Below, piece after piece: positions 34,195 through 44,139 of a stretch of 64,000 nucleotides of DNA (position 1 is its first letter; every line of letters begins with the position of its first letter). The position numbers and the translations under genes were made by a program. The notes beneath the pieces are model-generated. The model worked only from the letters and a program-made list of their open reading frames with translations, did not search any database and had not been told where the DNA came from. This DNA is from Microcebus murinus. Lineage: Eukaryota; Chordata; Mammalia; Primates; Cheirogaleidae. Where the stretch lies: positions 14,060,501 to 14,124,500 of the forward strand of contig NC_134113.1 of the NCBI RefSeq assembly GCF_040939455.1, written 5' to 3'.

Positions 34195-34860
34195 GCTCCT
34201 TTGAAAGGAAAAGCTATATGAATGTATTCTTTCAAAACCTATTTATAAGCCACATGTGTTGATGATGAAAACTATACCTTTTATATAGCATTTTATAGAC
34301 CAAGGAGTGCTTTCACCGACTATGGTGCTCACTCCTCTGATGCCCAGATGGAGATGATTTTGGAGAAAGCAATTGTCTGCCTTTGGAAACTAAGCTCTGA
34401 ACTTCTCCCAGGAGCTTGTAATTCAGGAGAGGGGGCCCTCCCCACAGTGTAGTGGAGCCAGCCCACGGGGAAGGTGACCGGGAGAGCTACCGGAACTCAG
34501 TGTCCAGGCTCTCGGAGTGTGAATAAGGGTCAGTTGGCTGGTCCCCATCTCAGTTTGTTCTGCCCAACAGAAAGGACTGGAAGCATCGGTGTGTCTCTTG
34601 AGGGCAGCATGGAGGGACCAGCGTGTGGCCTGATGGCTGGAGTCTGGGCGGAGTCTGTTCTTGCTGATGACAAGCTGGGGATATCTCAGCCAAGTGCTTC
34701 TCCACTTCCTTCCCTCAGCACACACACTACGATTTAAATCCAGTCATCTAGCTTCTGTTGTTACTTGCCTCTGCTTAGAATAGCCGAGCTAAGTGGAATC
34801 TTAGAAATCCTCTCTCTTTTGTATGTCAATCACAGCTCAACAGAGTGGTTTTTTAAAAAA
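34195..34860. other. Unique non-coding stretch
   Basis: No gene or clear repeat. A 100-residue minus frame and an 87-residue plus frame overlap here and are considered chance. Confidence 0.5.
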
Positions 34861-34861
34861 T

Positions 34862-34982
34862 CCTCTCTCTCTCTCTCTCTCTCTCTTCATCCCCTTCACT
34901 CCCTCTCTCCTTCTTTCTCTCCCTCTCTCCTTCCCCCCATCTGTCTCTATTTCTCTATCTCCCTCTTCCCCTCCAAGCCTCA
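34862..34982. repeat. CT-rich microsatellite / polypyrimidine tract
   Basis: Pure (CT)n followed by degenerate CCCTCT/TTCT units. The frame 34823-35302 translates it as serine/leucine runs and is not a gene. Confidence 0.97.
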
Positions 34983-35069
34983 CCTTCCCTCACCTTCCAC
35001 TACACACGCACTTTGCAATAGCTCTTGAACAACCTCTAGGAAATCTTGGTGCAGTTAGAAATGTATTGA

Positions 35070-35195
35070 CCAAGTCCAAACTCCTCATTCTACAAAGGAA
35101 GAACAGAGACCCAGAGAGGGGAAGTGACTTGTCCAAGGTCACACAGCTGAACACCCTGACTCTCTGTCTAGTGCTCTTCTGCATAGCACCAAATA
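35070..35195 (-). mobile_element. MIR SINE
   Basis: 'cattctacaaaggaagaacagagacccagagaggggaagtgacttgtccaaggtcacacagctg' is a clear reversed MIR core. Confidence 0.92.
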
Positions 35196-35486
35196 TAGAC
35201 CCTTTTTCAAGTTCCTATTGTAAAACCTCTCATTTTAAAAATATCTTACTGAATTGTTCAAATAAAAAAAAAGAAAATGCAAGAGTTTGGGTTTTTATTT
35301 AAGTTTTAATTATTGTATATCAACAATAATGTGATTATAGCCTCATGAAAATTTAAACATAATGGATAAGGCCAAAGAACCCTTTGAAATCCACCCACAC
35401 AAACACACATATACTGAGGTTCTCTCCTTGGTGCCCATAAAAGTAAACATTGGTAGCACTTTTTGTGTTTTTCATTACACACATAT

Positions 35487-35487
<1 letters not shown>

Positions 35488-35524
<37 letters not shown>
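35488..35524. repeat. (GT)n microsatellite
   Basis: About 18 pure GT units, followed by 'gtatacacatg'. Confidence 0.98.
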
Positions 35525-35527
<3 letters not shown>

Positions 35528-35559
35528 CACATGCACCATACACATTTTCCCTTAATTTT

Positions 35560-35905
35560 TCCCTATTTTCTTAGCAATGAGATTTGGCCATTGTTAGCAC
35601 AATGGATCTACCACGTTCTTTCTAGTGCTTTATAATATTCTACATGTACAGATATGCCATTGTATACTTAGCTATTCCCCTACTGATGAACAGTTGGATG
35701 GTTTCAAACAATGCCACAGTGGATATCTTCACATTGTGCATACCTCCTTTAGCACATAAGTGAGTGAACCTGTCATTAGGTTCACTCATTATGTTTCTAG
35801 AGGTAAAAATTGCTAGATCATAGGATATTAGCATTTTAAGTTTTGACATGGCCTCAAATCTCTTGATGCACATTGGACTCTCGAAGGTTACTCTTGCCAA
35901 ATTAT
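35560..35905 (-). mobile_element. Old L1M 3' region
   Basis: 'atattctacatgtacagatatgccattgtatacttagctattcccctactgatgaacagttggatggtttcaaacaatgcc...ggtaaaaattgctagatcataggatat' is the reverse of the L1M 'tccatcaacag...ggaatatta' 3' region. Confidence 0.78.
35761..35788. repeat. Perfect 11-base inverted repeat (TGAACCT-N6-AGGTTCA)
   Basis: The arms tgagtgaacct and aggttcactca are exact complements around a 6-base spacer. The geometry equals an everted ER6 nuclear-receptor-like element. It lies inside the L1M remnant, so it arose within repeat DNA. Function is untested. Confidence 0.6.
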
Positions 35906-35909
35906 TCCT

Positions 35910-36239
35910 TCCACACCAAAGAGGAAATGAGATAAACTATCTTCTTGATTAAATAATGCCACATGCATTGGAACAGACAGGTCTGGAAAATAGATCATGC
36001 ACAGAAGGGCTGAGCTTATGCACAAATGGAAAGATTTGAAAGGTGCTGAGTCCCAGCCCAATGTACAGCCCCTGTCAGCCTGCAATTGTACCTGAGGATG
36101 CCCTCATTAGAGGCCCTCCTTTGGGAAAAAGCATCAAGTCACCAGAGGATATTGTGAAAATATAAATATGCTGTCTTAAAAGGGTGACACACAAGGCATG
36201 AGTGAATCAATTTTGCCAATAAAAGTGCAAAAACTTGAG
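35910..36239. other. Unique non-coding stretch
   Basis: Nothing recognisable. Confidence 0.5.
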
Positions 36240-36370
36240 CAAACTAATTCTCTAAGAAACAATAGTACCAACTTTAGAGGGTTTTTGTGAAATTTAAGTA
36301 AAATAAAATATGCAAAATGCCATTGAAAGGGCCTGGCAAATAATATATGCTTGATAAAATGTAGTTTCTA
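36240..36370 (+). mobile_element. MIR SINE 3' part
   Basis: 'ttttgtgaaatttaagtaaaataaaatatgcaaaatgccattgaaagggcctggcaaataatatatgcttgataaaatg' matches the sense MIR 3' half. Confidence 0.75.
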
Positions 36371-36564
36371 GTATTGGCTCTGAGAAATAAGGAACAGAAT
36401 AGGTAAATTGTAAACTGAGTAATGGATTGGGATTGGAAAACGTTTGGCAAGGACGTGTCCTAAATTGGTCTTCTCCGAGTGCAGTCAACCCCTCGTTGGA
36501 AGGCAATTGAGTATCTCACACCCACGGTTCCAGGGCTTCAGCCCTGCCAGCCCTCTCCTCCCAG

Positions 36565-36695
36565 AGAACCTAAGGAACAGCTGTTATAATGAAGTAGCTG
36601 GGCATAAACAGTGTCTCACAGCAAGGAAGTTCAGAGTTGGGACCCAAACCAAGGTCTGTGTGGTTTCGAAGCCATTCTACTTTTACCTTACTATG
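36565..36695 (-). mobile_element. MIR SINE fragment
   Basis: 'agctgggcataaacagtgtctcacagcaaggaagttcagagttgggacccaaaccaaggtctgtgtgg' is a reversed, diverged MIR. Confidence 0.6.
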
Positions 36696-36699
36696 CTAC

Positions 36700-37025
36700 A
36701 GCTCAAATATGAGAACGTTATAGGAGTCTTAAGACTTTCTAACTTCCCAAGGTTTGTTACCTTAAAATAGCTAGAGTTAATCCTCTTTGAACTAACATGG
36801 GTAGTGAGAATATACTTAGAAGTGATAAGACAGATAAGATGGAAAGACTGAGCCCTGCCCACCAGTCATAACTGGTCATAACTGGGAGGGAAGGAATCAG
36901 TGGAACAAAACAGTTGCTAGCAGCATTAAAGAGGCAGTTAAGGAAGGTTGAATCCTGGGAAGGAAGAGAAGGGCTCGCTAATCACTGGGAAGTGACCCAG
37001 AGTTTAACTGGCAGTGGGTGTGGTG
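36700..37025. other. Unique non-coding stretch
   Basis: Contains a short direct repeat 'ggtcataact' / 'agtcataact' near 36864-36888. Nothing else recognised. Confidence 0.45.
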
Positions 37026-37029
37026 ATCA

Positions 37030-37230
37030 GGGGCATGGAATCATGTGCTTAAGTCCCTGAGTCCTTACTTAATAGCTGTGTGCTCTTAGAAGTTGATTTA
37101 TCACTTTAGGCCTCAGTTTTCACAATCTGTGAAATGGTAATAAAGTACATGCCTACCCTTCAGGGTTGTTGGGAGAATTCAGTGAGCAAATGAAGCTCTC
37201 CATGGCAGCTGCCACAATGATGATGATGAT
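37030..37230 (+). mobile_element. MIR SINE
   Basis: 'aatagctgtgtgctcttagaagttgatttatcactttaggcctcagttttcacaatctgtgaaatgg...cttcagggttgttgggagaattcagtgagc' is a sense MIR. It is followed by a short (ATG)n run at about 37216-37230. Confidence 0.9.
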
Positions 37231-37664
37231 GAATATGATTTTTTATTATTCTCCAAGAGGCCTGCCTACACAATACGTGTAGCTGCCATGAAGATCAGCC
37301 TGAACGGAATGCCATAGTCAATCCATAATCTCTAAGGCATCAGGGGAAGGAGAAGAAGGGTGACGAAGGGTGATAGAGGGTGAAGTAAGAGGAGCACATG
37401 TTGCTACCTTCACAGCTGGCTCCAGGAGGACAGGTGTGTCATCTGGCAGGTGCCAGACTTGGATGCTATTGTATAACTCATGCCCCTAATCCAACAAAAC
37501 TGTTGTGATTTGGGGCAAATAAGACAGAAACCAGGTGCTTAATGCTAGTCTCCATAATTTGTACCCCACGCCTTAAAAATCCAGATCAAGGACTCATTGA
37601 GCTTTAAATGATTAGATGTATGTATTGTTTTTCTGAGAAATCAGGGAGTTGATCATTCAGAGGC
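37231..37664. other. Unique non-coding stretch
   Basis: Contains an imperfect 'gaagggtga' direct repeat around 37355-37384. No gene. Confidence 0.5.
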
Positions 37665-37915
37665 AAGTACAATGAATAACACTTAAAGAGTACTTATCAC
37701 ATGCCAGGCACCGCTCTAACAACCTTATATGTTTTAACAGATCTCATCCTCGTAGCAGTCCCAGAAATAGGTACTATCATTATCCACTTAACAGATATGG
37801 AGGCTGAGGCAAACAGCTTGCCCAGAATCACACCACTAGCAAGCAGCAGAGCCAGGATCCAAGCACAGACAGTCTGGTTCCCGCTTTCACACTCTTCACC
37901 ACTACGGTTTTTGCC
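37665..37915 (-). mobile_element. MIR SINE, near full length
   Basis: 'agagtacttatcacatgccaggcaccgctctaacaacc...ggtactatcattatccacttaacagatatggaggctgaggc...cagagccaggatccaagcacagacagtctggttcc' is a reversed MIR. Confidence 0.93.
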
Positions 37916-38159
37916 TCTCTGGTGACTGAGCTTGGTTCAAATGACAGGGGTTTATATGGAGATCAATCTATGCAGAGTCACAAATATGTGGGGTCTAGGA
38001 TGGAAGGAAAGAGGCATGTGAAGGCAATAGATTCTTTGTTGGGCCCCTCTGCTGAAAGACCAGGGAAACCCAAAATGGAAGTAGGGAGCAACATAGATTT
38101 TAATCCCCAAAGAAAGTCCTTCTGGATTTCCAATCCTGTGCTGACTCGAACTCAAATGC

Positions 38160-38340
38160 AACTAATATGGAGGACATGGCATTTGCCGGGCACTTTCATA
38201 TTCAAGGTTCACAACAATTCTGAAAAAGCTAGTTATGTTGCCTTACTTGCAGGTGAAGAACCCAAAGCTTGGAGAAGTCAGTCTGGCCCAAGACCACGCA
38301 GATGGGAAGCTTGGACTCGACACAGTAACTCCATCCAGCT
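38160..38340 (-). mobile_element. MIR SINE
   Basis: 'gcatttgccgggcactttcatattc...cttgcaggtgaagaacccaaagcttggagaagtcagtctggcccaagaccacgcagatgg' is a diverged reversed MIR. Frames of 132-145 residues crossing it are not genes. Confidence 0.7.
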
Positions 38341-38344
38341 CAGG

Positions 38345-38475
38345 ATTTCCCAACCTTGAGAGCACAATAGGGTCATTTGACAAAATATACACTTACGGAT
38401 ACCCTGGCCCCACTCGCCTGTCAATTGATTTGATTGGAACATCAGGGCCAGGGCATTGGCGCATTTTAAGCTCCA
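38345..38475. mobile_element. MER5-type hAT fragment
   Basis: 'tttcccaaccttgagagcac...ggataccctggccccactcgcctgtcaattgatttgattggaacatcagggccagggcattggcgcattttaagctcc' fits the MER5 order. Confidence 0.65.
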
Positions 38476-38479
38476 GAGA

Positions 38480-39460
38480 GGATGCTAGCACGCAGCCTGC
38501 AGTGAGAACTGCTGCCAAGGTGTTTTCGCAGCCCACCCCACTGCGCTTAGTCCTCTTTCTGCCTCACTGCAGCTACTCCCAGGTGAGTCGTGGAGCCAGA
38601 AGTATTAGAATATTCACCTTGAAAGTGACATGATCAGCTGAAACCTTCAAGCACCCTTAATCACAAAGCAACACCCACTGACATCTGCCTCCCTTTAAGG
38701 GGGACTCCAAGGACTTGGAACCTTATTTTTCTGGTTGCCATGACAATCCTTTGCCATGTCAGCAAAAAATGCTCTGTGCTGCAAATGAATAGGCACCTAA
38801 TCTCCCCAAGTCTTCAGCTCAAAGCCCAACTCAGCTCTAGACTGGACCTCCGATCCTTTGCTCAGGAATTCTCGAATAGAACCATAGATGTTAGGAAATT
38901 CTACACACTCTTCCTCATTTTACCAGGGCTCAGGGGTAAAATGAATTGCCTCATGTTGAGGAGTAAAGTAATACTTTCAAATTTTCTTTTATTCTGCCTT
39001 TGACCTTCCCATCTTCCCAAAAGATTTTTGTTTTAAAATCCAAATAGGAAACAGGTGAAATTGAACAGTTCTCCTACTTTCACCTTTCTCCTTGACCCCT
39101 CTTTGGATAGACTTCAGAGCGTGGTTAATCCTTCAGCTGATAAAATTTAGCATTGTATCCCTCAGATGTGGGTTTGCATTTCTACACCTACTCCATTAAT
39201 TTTCAAACCTAGCAATTGCAAACCTAGCAATTTTCAAGCCTCTTTAATTGTGTAGATTTTAGGCACCCTTATAGGTATGTAGGAAGCAATATTAGAAAGG
39301 CTTTCCTATCACCTTAAAAATCTTACCGTGATGGATGGACAACCAAAGGATTCTGCCCTAGTTGGATAAGCCTTAGCCAAATGAAGCAAACGCTGTCCTG
39401 AATTAGAACCTTGGTCCTAGCTATAGCTGTTACTCAAAAGCTGTGTTCCATGACATGAAG
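38480..39460. other. Unique non-coding stretch
   Basis: No gene. A short tandem duplication ('caaacctagcaatt' twice) lies at about 39206-39234. Confidence 0.5.
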
Positions 39461-39464
39461 TTGT

Positions 39465-39690
39465 GGGTGCTAAAAGCATACATGACCTTTGCTGTCAGAC
39501 AACCAAGTTCAAGTTCTCACTTCAACTATATATTATTCATATGACCTTGGGCATGCCTCAGTTTCTTCACCTAAAAAATGGGATAACAATATCTCCTTAG
39601 CAGAATTAGTATATGGATATATAAAGCACTTAGCAGTGCTGGTGCATTAAATGTGTTAAATAAATGATAGCTATGATTACAATAACCTAT
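39465..39690 (+). mobile_element. MIR SINE, near full length
   Basis: 'gacctttgctgtcagacaaccaagttcaagttctcacttc...tatgaccttgggcatgcctcagtttcttcacctaaaaaatggg...aagcacttagcagtgctggtgc' is a sense MIR. Confidence 0.92.
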
Positions 39691-39699
39691 AAACTATGA

Positions 39700-41690
39700 A
39701 TACTATCTATTCTGCCTACTTCACAGGAATGCATATGAAATGAGTGAATTTATATGAAAGTATTTTGCAAACTACAAAATTTACATACGAGAATTTATTT
39801 CTAGGGTGGTTTTCTTTTTTATTATACGAGCTTTCTCACTTTTTTTGGATCTGTTAAGAATGGCAGATCTGGGTTCTTCTCTTCAAAAATAAGTATCTTT
39901 TTTTAAACACTACCACCACCACCCCTTGGGGTTGGATTTCTTACAGAGTAGTGAGAAGATATGTATACCTATCACTATGTGTGTATCCATGTGTATGCAA
40001 ATTCCTGCACTGAGCTGTCCCCCTGGGGAGAGGGTCATATGATACAATATGTCTCTTTCCCTCCTGGCTCCAACAGGATGTTTGGTTAAAAGCGAGAGAA
40101 ATAATTTGGGTGGCTAACACAAGAAGAAAGTTAACAGTGATGGGAGATTCACAGAATAAAATTGGGCGGGGACAGGGATGGCAGGAAGAAGTAGACTCGA
40201 GAAACTGGCAGAAATCGAGGGACTTCTGGAAGCTGAGCAACAAGATTGATGACAAGCAGCACAGGCTGCTGCCGCCATCACCACATCACCGTACACGGCC
40301 TCATGTCCCATCTGTCTCTTTATTTTTGCCACCTCTTGGAGAGGCAAAGTCCTGGAGCTAAGCATCTAGTAGGCTCAACTTAGGTGACATCTCTTCCTCA
40401 GGGACTTTTGTGGGATTCTGGGGCATGGCAAATTAGGGAAGGGTCTGGCCCTGGGAATTGCCATATCTCCACACAATAAAAAAGTTCCCCCAAAAGAAAA
40501 GTGGAGGGACAAGTTGAAACACACAAATCCTCTAGGAAGCCACCTGTTGTCTGTGCTCATTTTACTGATGATGAAGAAGATTCAGAGAAGTTATTCAATG
40601 ATTCGATGACTTTAGTGTCAGGTCTTCTGGCTCCTAGCCCATGTTCACCTTCCTACAAGACAGCCAGGAATTTATAAAATCATAAGCTGTTACTCCAGCT
40701 TTAAACAATATCTAAGGTGGAGGAGGTAGGGGCAAAAGGGACTGACTCTGCAGAGAGTAGTTATCTATTTTTAGGCCTTTATTATTACATGTGCTCGGTA
40801 CATAAGAATAAATAATGCTAGAGTGCAGCTGACCTCCAAAGCATGATGGGAGAATCTCATTACTGCAACATCCTTGGTGATATATATTGAGAACTGGCTG
40901 CAATATATTGAATTTTCAATAGAAACCATTAAGCTCTCCTGCATCTAATTGCCATTTTCTTCTTATTTATAGTGGAATAAAAAATAATTTTCCATGCCAT
41001 AATTTGCCTGGTTTCTCATCCAAACCTCTATCCCATTCTGTTTCCTTTATCCTTCATTGCTTCAGACCGATGGTAGGGAGACTCTTCAGATTTACAGACC
41101 AGACACGAACATATCTTCCATTTTCCCCAAGCAACTTTATTGTGCATATGAAAATTAGTAGTTTTTTAAAACTGTTATTATGATATTAACCCCAAAAGTT
41201 AGGGTTGGGAGGAGTAGCTCTGCTCTGACCTTTTGAGGGAAACTGAGGCTGCCGGGTAGGTGGAGGCAGGGGCTGGCTAAAATCCATCAAAGATTATGCT
41301 GGATTTCAGAGCTGATATTTCCTTATCCTCTTATTTCCCACTACTGTCCTCATCCAATCTGGACAGAAACTATGAGGAAATTTCTTGATAGTGCCTGAGG
41401 TATTGTCTAACCTAAGGGGAAAATAGAATCTCAAGGGGTAAATGCAGACCATACATGGGTTTGACTTTGTCCAACAGCCTTGGCCCATACAGACTGTTTA
41501 AAAATATCTTTAATTAATTGCCAACATTAAAAAACCTAGAGACACAATCTAAATTTCTGGCCCTTTAATAAAAATCAGGACATCTGGCAACTCTACGTCC
41601 ATATTTCCATATGGCAAAAATCAGTTTGAGCTGAGCAATGACAGGTCCCCTTAGGCAGGTGTGCTCACCTTAGTTTGCCACAAGTCTCAC
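39700..41690. other. Unique non-coding stretch
   Basis: No gene or strong repeat. The part 40760-40990 is AT-rich but well structured, with homeodomain-like cores ('ctaattgcc', 'ccattaagc', 'ttatttatagtggaataaaa'), and may be a conserved element. A weak MIR trace lies near 40555-40640. Confidence 0.4.
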
Positions 41691-41691
41691 C

Positions 41692-41693
<2 letters not shown>

Positions 41694-41745
<52 letters not shown>

Positions 41746-41763
41746 CTCTCTCTCTCTCTCTTT
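41694..41763. repeat. (CTTT)n-(CT)n microsatellite
   Basis: Pure CTTT units followed by CT units. It adjoins the poly-T side of an antisense Alu and probably grew from the Alu tail. Confidence 0.98.
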
Positions 41764-42035
41764 TTCTTTTTGTAGAGGCAAGGTCTCACTCTGTCACCCA
41801 GTTTGGAATGTAATGGTGCAATCATAGCTCATTGCAACCTCAAACTCCTGGGCTCAAGCAACCTACCTCCTCAGCCTTTCTTGTAGCTAGGACTACAGGT
41901 GCATGCCACCATGCCTAGCTAATAATTTTTCTGTAGAGAGTCTCACTATGTTGCCCAAGCTGGTCTTGAACTCCTGGCCTCAAGCAGTCCACTTGCCTTG
42001 GCCTCCCAAAGTGCTAGGGTTACAGGAGTGAGCCA
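41764..42035 (-). mobile_element. Alu SINE, antisense
   Basis: 'gtagaggcaaggtctcactctgtcacccagtttggaatg', 'cattgcaacctcaaactcctggg', 'gcctcccaaagtgctagggttacaggagtgagcca'. The second monomer is complete. Confidence 0.92.
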
Positions 42036-42284
42036 TCGTTCCTCCTTCTATCACACCTGCCAACCTCACTTGGTATACCATTGCCCGGCCCCATCAGCAT
42101 TAGAGTTTATGATCCCTGCATTGGTCTTGTGCCCTTTTAGTTACTGAGGTCACAGTCACTCCCTCCTGGTTACTGAGGTCATTTACCAAGGGTCACACAG
42201 TAAGTGGAAGATGCTGGATAAGAACCTTCTCCATCGTGGTAACAGCACCATTTTCCCACGGTGGCTCAAGCTCAACACCTAGAA

Positions 42285-42571
42285 GACATTCATCCTTGAT
42301 CAAACAGAAATTTATTTGGCTCGTGGTTCTGGAAGCCAGGAAGTCCAAGATTGAGGGGCCGTATGGGGCCAGGGCTTCATGGCTTCATCATCCCGTGACA
42401 GAAGATAGGAGAACAGAGCAACTCCCCCCCCCAGATAACAGCATTAATCCATTCAGGAGGGCAGAGCTCTCCTGACCTTATCACCTCTTAAAGGCCCCAC
42501 CCCTCAATTCCCTTGCACTGAGGATTCAGTTTCCAACACAAGAACTTTGGGGACATAATCCAACCGTAGCA
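42285..42571 (-). mobile_element. MaLR-type LTR
   Basis: 'acagaaatttatttggctcgtggttctggaagccaggaagtccaag' through 'ccaaccgtagca' is a reversed MaLR LTR (MLT1/MST-like). It contains a C10 run near 42424. Confidence 0.75.
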
Positions 42572-42577
42572 TCCACT

Positions 42578-42733
42578 TAATCCAATCCAGTCCATCATCA
42601 AGGCTTTCCATGTTGCTCTCAATACACGCTTCAGTGGATCCACACTGTCCACACTTCCCCATCCTGCAGTCACCACCCTGGTCTAAGTCACCATCATTTC
42701 TTGCCTGGGCTTCTGCAATAGCCTGCGGCTATC
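42578..42733 (+). mobile_element. L2 LINE ORF2-end fragment
   Basis: 'cagtcaccaccctggtctaagtcaccatcatttcttgcctgggcttctgcaatagcctgcg' matches the L2 pattern 'ccaccatcatctctcgcctggactactgcaatagcctcc'. Confidence 0.85.
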
Positions 42734-42736
42734 AAC

Positions 42737-42800
42737 TGAATTGTGTCTGCCCCAAATTCATATGTTGAAGCCCTAACTCCTCCCGGTGGCCTACAAGGTT
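42737..42800 (+). mobile_element. MLT1-type LTR fragment
   Basis: 'aactgaattgtgtctgccccaaattcatatgttgaagccctaactcc' is a near-exact MLT1 5' end. It splits the L2 just upstream of the CpG island. Confidence 0.85.
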
Positions 42801-43030
42801 CGGGTCCACCTGTCTGGCAGGAGCGCGCTCTGCGCTGGCTCACCGCACTTGGCCGCTGCAGGCTCCAGTTGCAGCCTGGGCCCCACCGTGCATTTGCTGA
42901 GCCCTCTGTCAGCAGTGCTCTTGCTCCAACCCTGGAATCGCTTTTACCCTTCGAGCCTTAGTTCAAACATCACAAGCAGCCTGGAGATCATCCCGTGTAG
43001 AGCAGTCGGGGACCCGTTTCTTATTTTTAA
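42801..43030 (+). mobile_element. Probable L2 remnant on the CpG-island shore
   Basis: 'cgtgcatttgctgagccctctgtcagcagtgctcttgctccaaccctgg...agttcaaacatcacaagcagcctggagatc' fits the L2 3' region downstream of the MLT1 interruption. Divergence is high. Confidence 0.5.
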
Positions 43031-43416
43031 CCACCTTCCTGCTCTCCTCCAGCACCGCCCCCCGCCCCCACCCCATGCAAACTCCATGAGGCCGTTCCGG
43101 GTTGCACCCTGGCCGGGGGCGCCAGGCAGGCACGCAGCAGCCTGGGACATTTGCTGCCGGGGGAGGGAGGCGGGGGGGGGGGGATGCTGCCTGGTCTCTC
43201 GCAGGCGCCTCCTGAGATGAAGGAAGGTAAGGCGACTTTTTCAATGCTAGATTCCAACGACGCTGCACTCTTTGCACTCCCCGAGGGGCTTCTACACACT
43301 CCTGGGATCGAGAATCATTACCTCACTCGGCCGCCTGGGCCAGGTGAGAGCGTGGAGTGCAGAAGCAACGTTCCCTGCCTGCAGAGGTGAACCCAGCGGG
43401 GCGGAGGGGAGAGGCG

Positions 43417-43458
43417 GGGGCGGGGCCGGCGGGGCGGGGCCTGGCTGCCCCGGCCAAT
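43417..43458 (+). promoter_or_regulatory. Core promoter: two GC boxes and a CCAAT box
   Basis: GGGGCGGGGCC at 43417-43427 and GGGGCGGGGCC at 43431-43441 are Sp1-type GC boxes. CCAAT at 43454-43458 lies just downstream in the context 'cggccaatggg'. No TATA box. Transcription probably starts within about 30-80 bases downstream, on the + strand. Confidence 0.7.
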
Positions 43459-43499
43459 GGGGCGCGGCGGCGCGGGGAGGCCGGCGGCCGGGCGGAGGC

Positions 43500-43608
43500 G
43501 CTCGCGCGCGGCGAGGGGCAGAGGCTGAGCTCCCGGGACCCGAGCGCTTCGACCGGCGGGCGCGGCTGCGAGGCACCACCCGGCGCTGCATTCCCCGCGG
43601 CTCGCACG
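43500..43608 (+). other. Candidate non-coding first exon (A) with splice donor
   Basis: The exon 3' end is set by CTCGCACG|GTAAGCC at 43608/43609, a strong donor. The start is unknown and placed after the CCAAT box. No ATG with a downstream open frame lies between about 43480 and the donor, so it looks like 5' untranslated sequence. The rest of the gene would lie beyond the right edge or in exons I could not recognise. Gene identity is unknown. Confidence 0.55.
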
Positions 43609-43990
43609 GTAAGCCGCGCCGCAGCCAAGTGGACTTTGCGGGGTTTCCGGCGGCAGGAGCCCCCGCCCCGAACGGGGACTGCTGGTGCGTCCTCGGGCCG
43701 GGCTGCGTCCCCGGAGCTCCGGCTCGGTGCCCGCGGGATGCGAGCGCGCCGGGGCCCGGGAGGGAGGAGAGGAGCCGCGCGCCGCGCTCCCTCCCCAGGC
43801 TGCTGCTGCCCGGCCCGGGGCTGGACCCTCGGACCCACGGGTCGGCGTGCAAGGCTGCCTGCGGAGCCCCGGAGCCGGGGGCGCGAGAACGTGGCTCCTA
43901 AGACGGTCTCCACCCAGCGCCGGGCCCGGGGAAGAGCTTGGGGGTGCCGGGAGCCGCAGGGACCGGACCTCCGCTGTGCGCCTGCTTTAG

Positions 43991-44139
43991 GTCTTCATGA
44001 CCCCTCATGACTTGTTGTCTTGGGGTTAGGGGTCAGGTTGTCATAGCGTTTCCTATTCACATTCATCCTGAGGGGCAGGAAGCAATCTCAGAGTGGTTCC
44101 CTGGCCAAGCTAGGAGCAGAGACTATAGCGTGGTTACAG
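43991..44139. other. Candidate intron 1 start, unique
   Basis: Short unique stretch between the CpG island and an L2. No feature seen. Confidence 0.4.

Larger units (their letters stand above)
43050..43990. promoter_or_regulatory. CpG island
   Basis: CpG-dense, GC-rich block in otherwise CpG-poor DNA, without Alu. CpGs are densest between about 43390 and 43900 ('ggcgcggcggcgcgggg', 'cgctcgcgcgcggcg'). Such islands mark broad housekeeping or developmental promoters. Long frames in it on both strands (for example 43272-43901 and 43357-44010) are alanine/glycine/arginine-rich products of base composition. Confidence 0.93.

Noticed and set aside
34862..34982. GAGA-type regulatory element on the minus strand
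   Set aside because: A plain CT-rich microsatellite explains it better; no neighbouring promoter features.
34823..35302. 159-residue plus frame rich in S/L/P
   Set aside because: Translation of the CT microsatellite and a reversed MIR.
35306..35574. Frames with histidine/threonine or valine/cysteine repeats
   Set aside because: Artefacts of the (GT)n microsatellite.
43207..43345. Additional splice donors (GAAG|GTAAGG at about 43226 and CCAG|GTGAGA at about 43343) as evidence for further first exons
   Set aside because: They lie upstream of the GC and CCAAT boxes, no promoter could be placed for them, and such matches are frequent in GC-rich DNA. They remain possible but unsupported.
43272..44010. 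Long overlapping frames (186-217 residues) in the CpG island on both strands
   Set aside because: GC-rich DNA lacks stop codons; the products are alanine/glycine/arginine/proline runs. The frames pass straight through the predicted splice donor at 43608.
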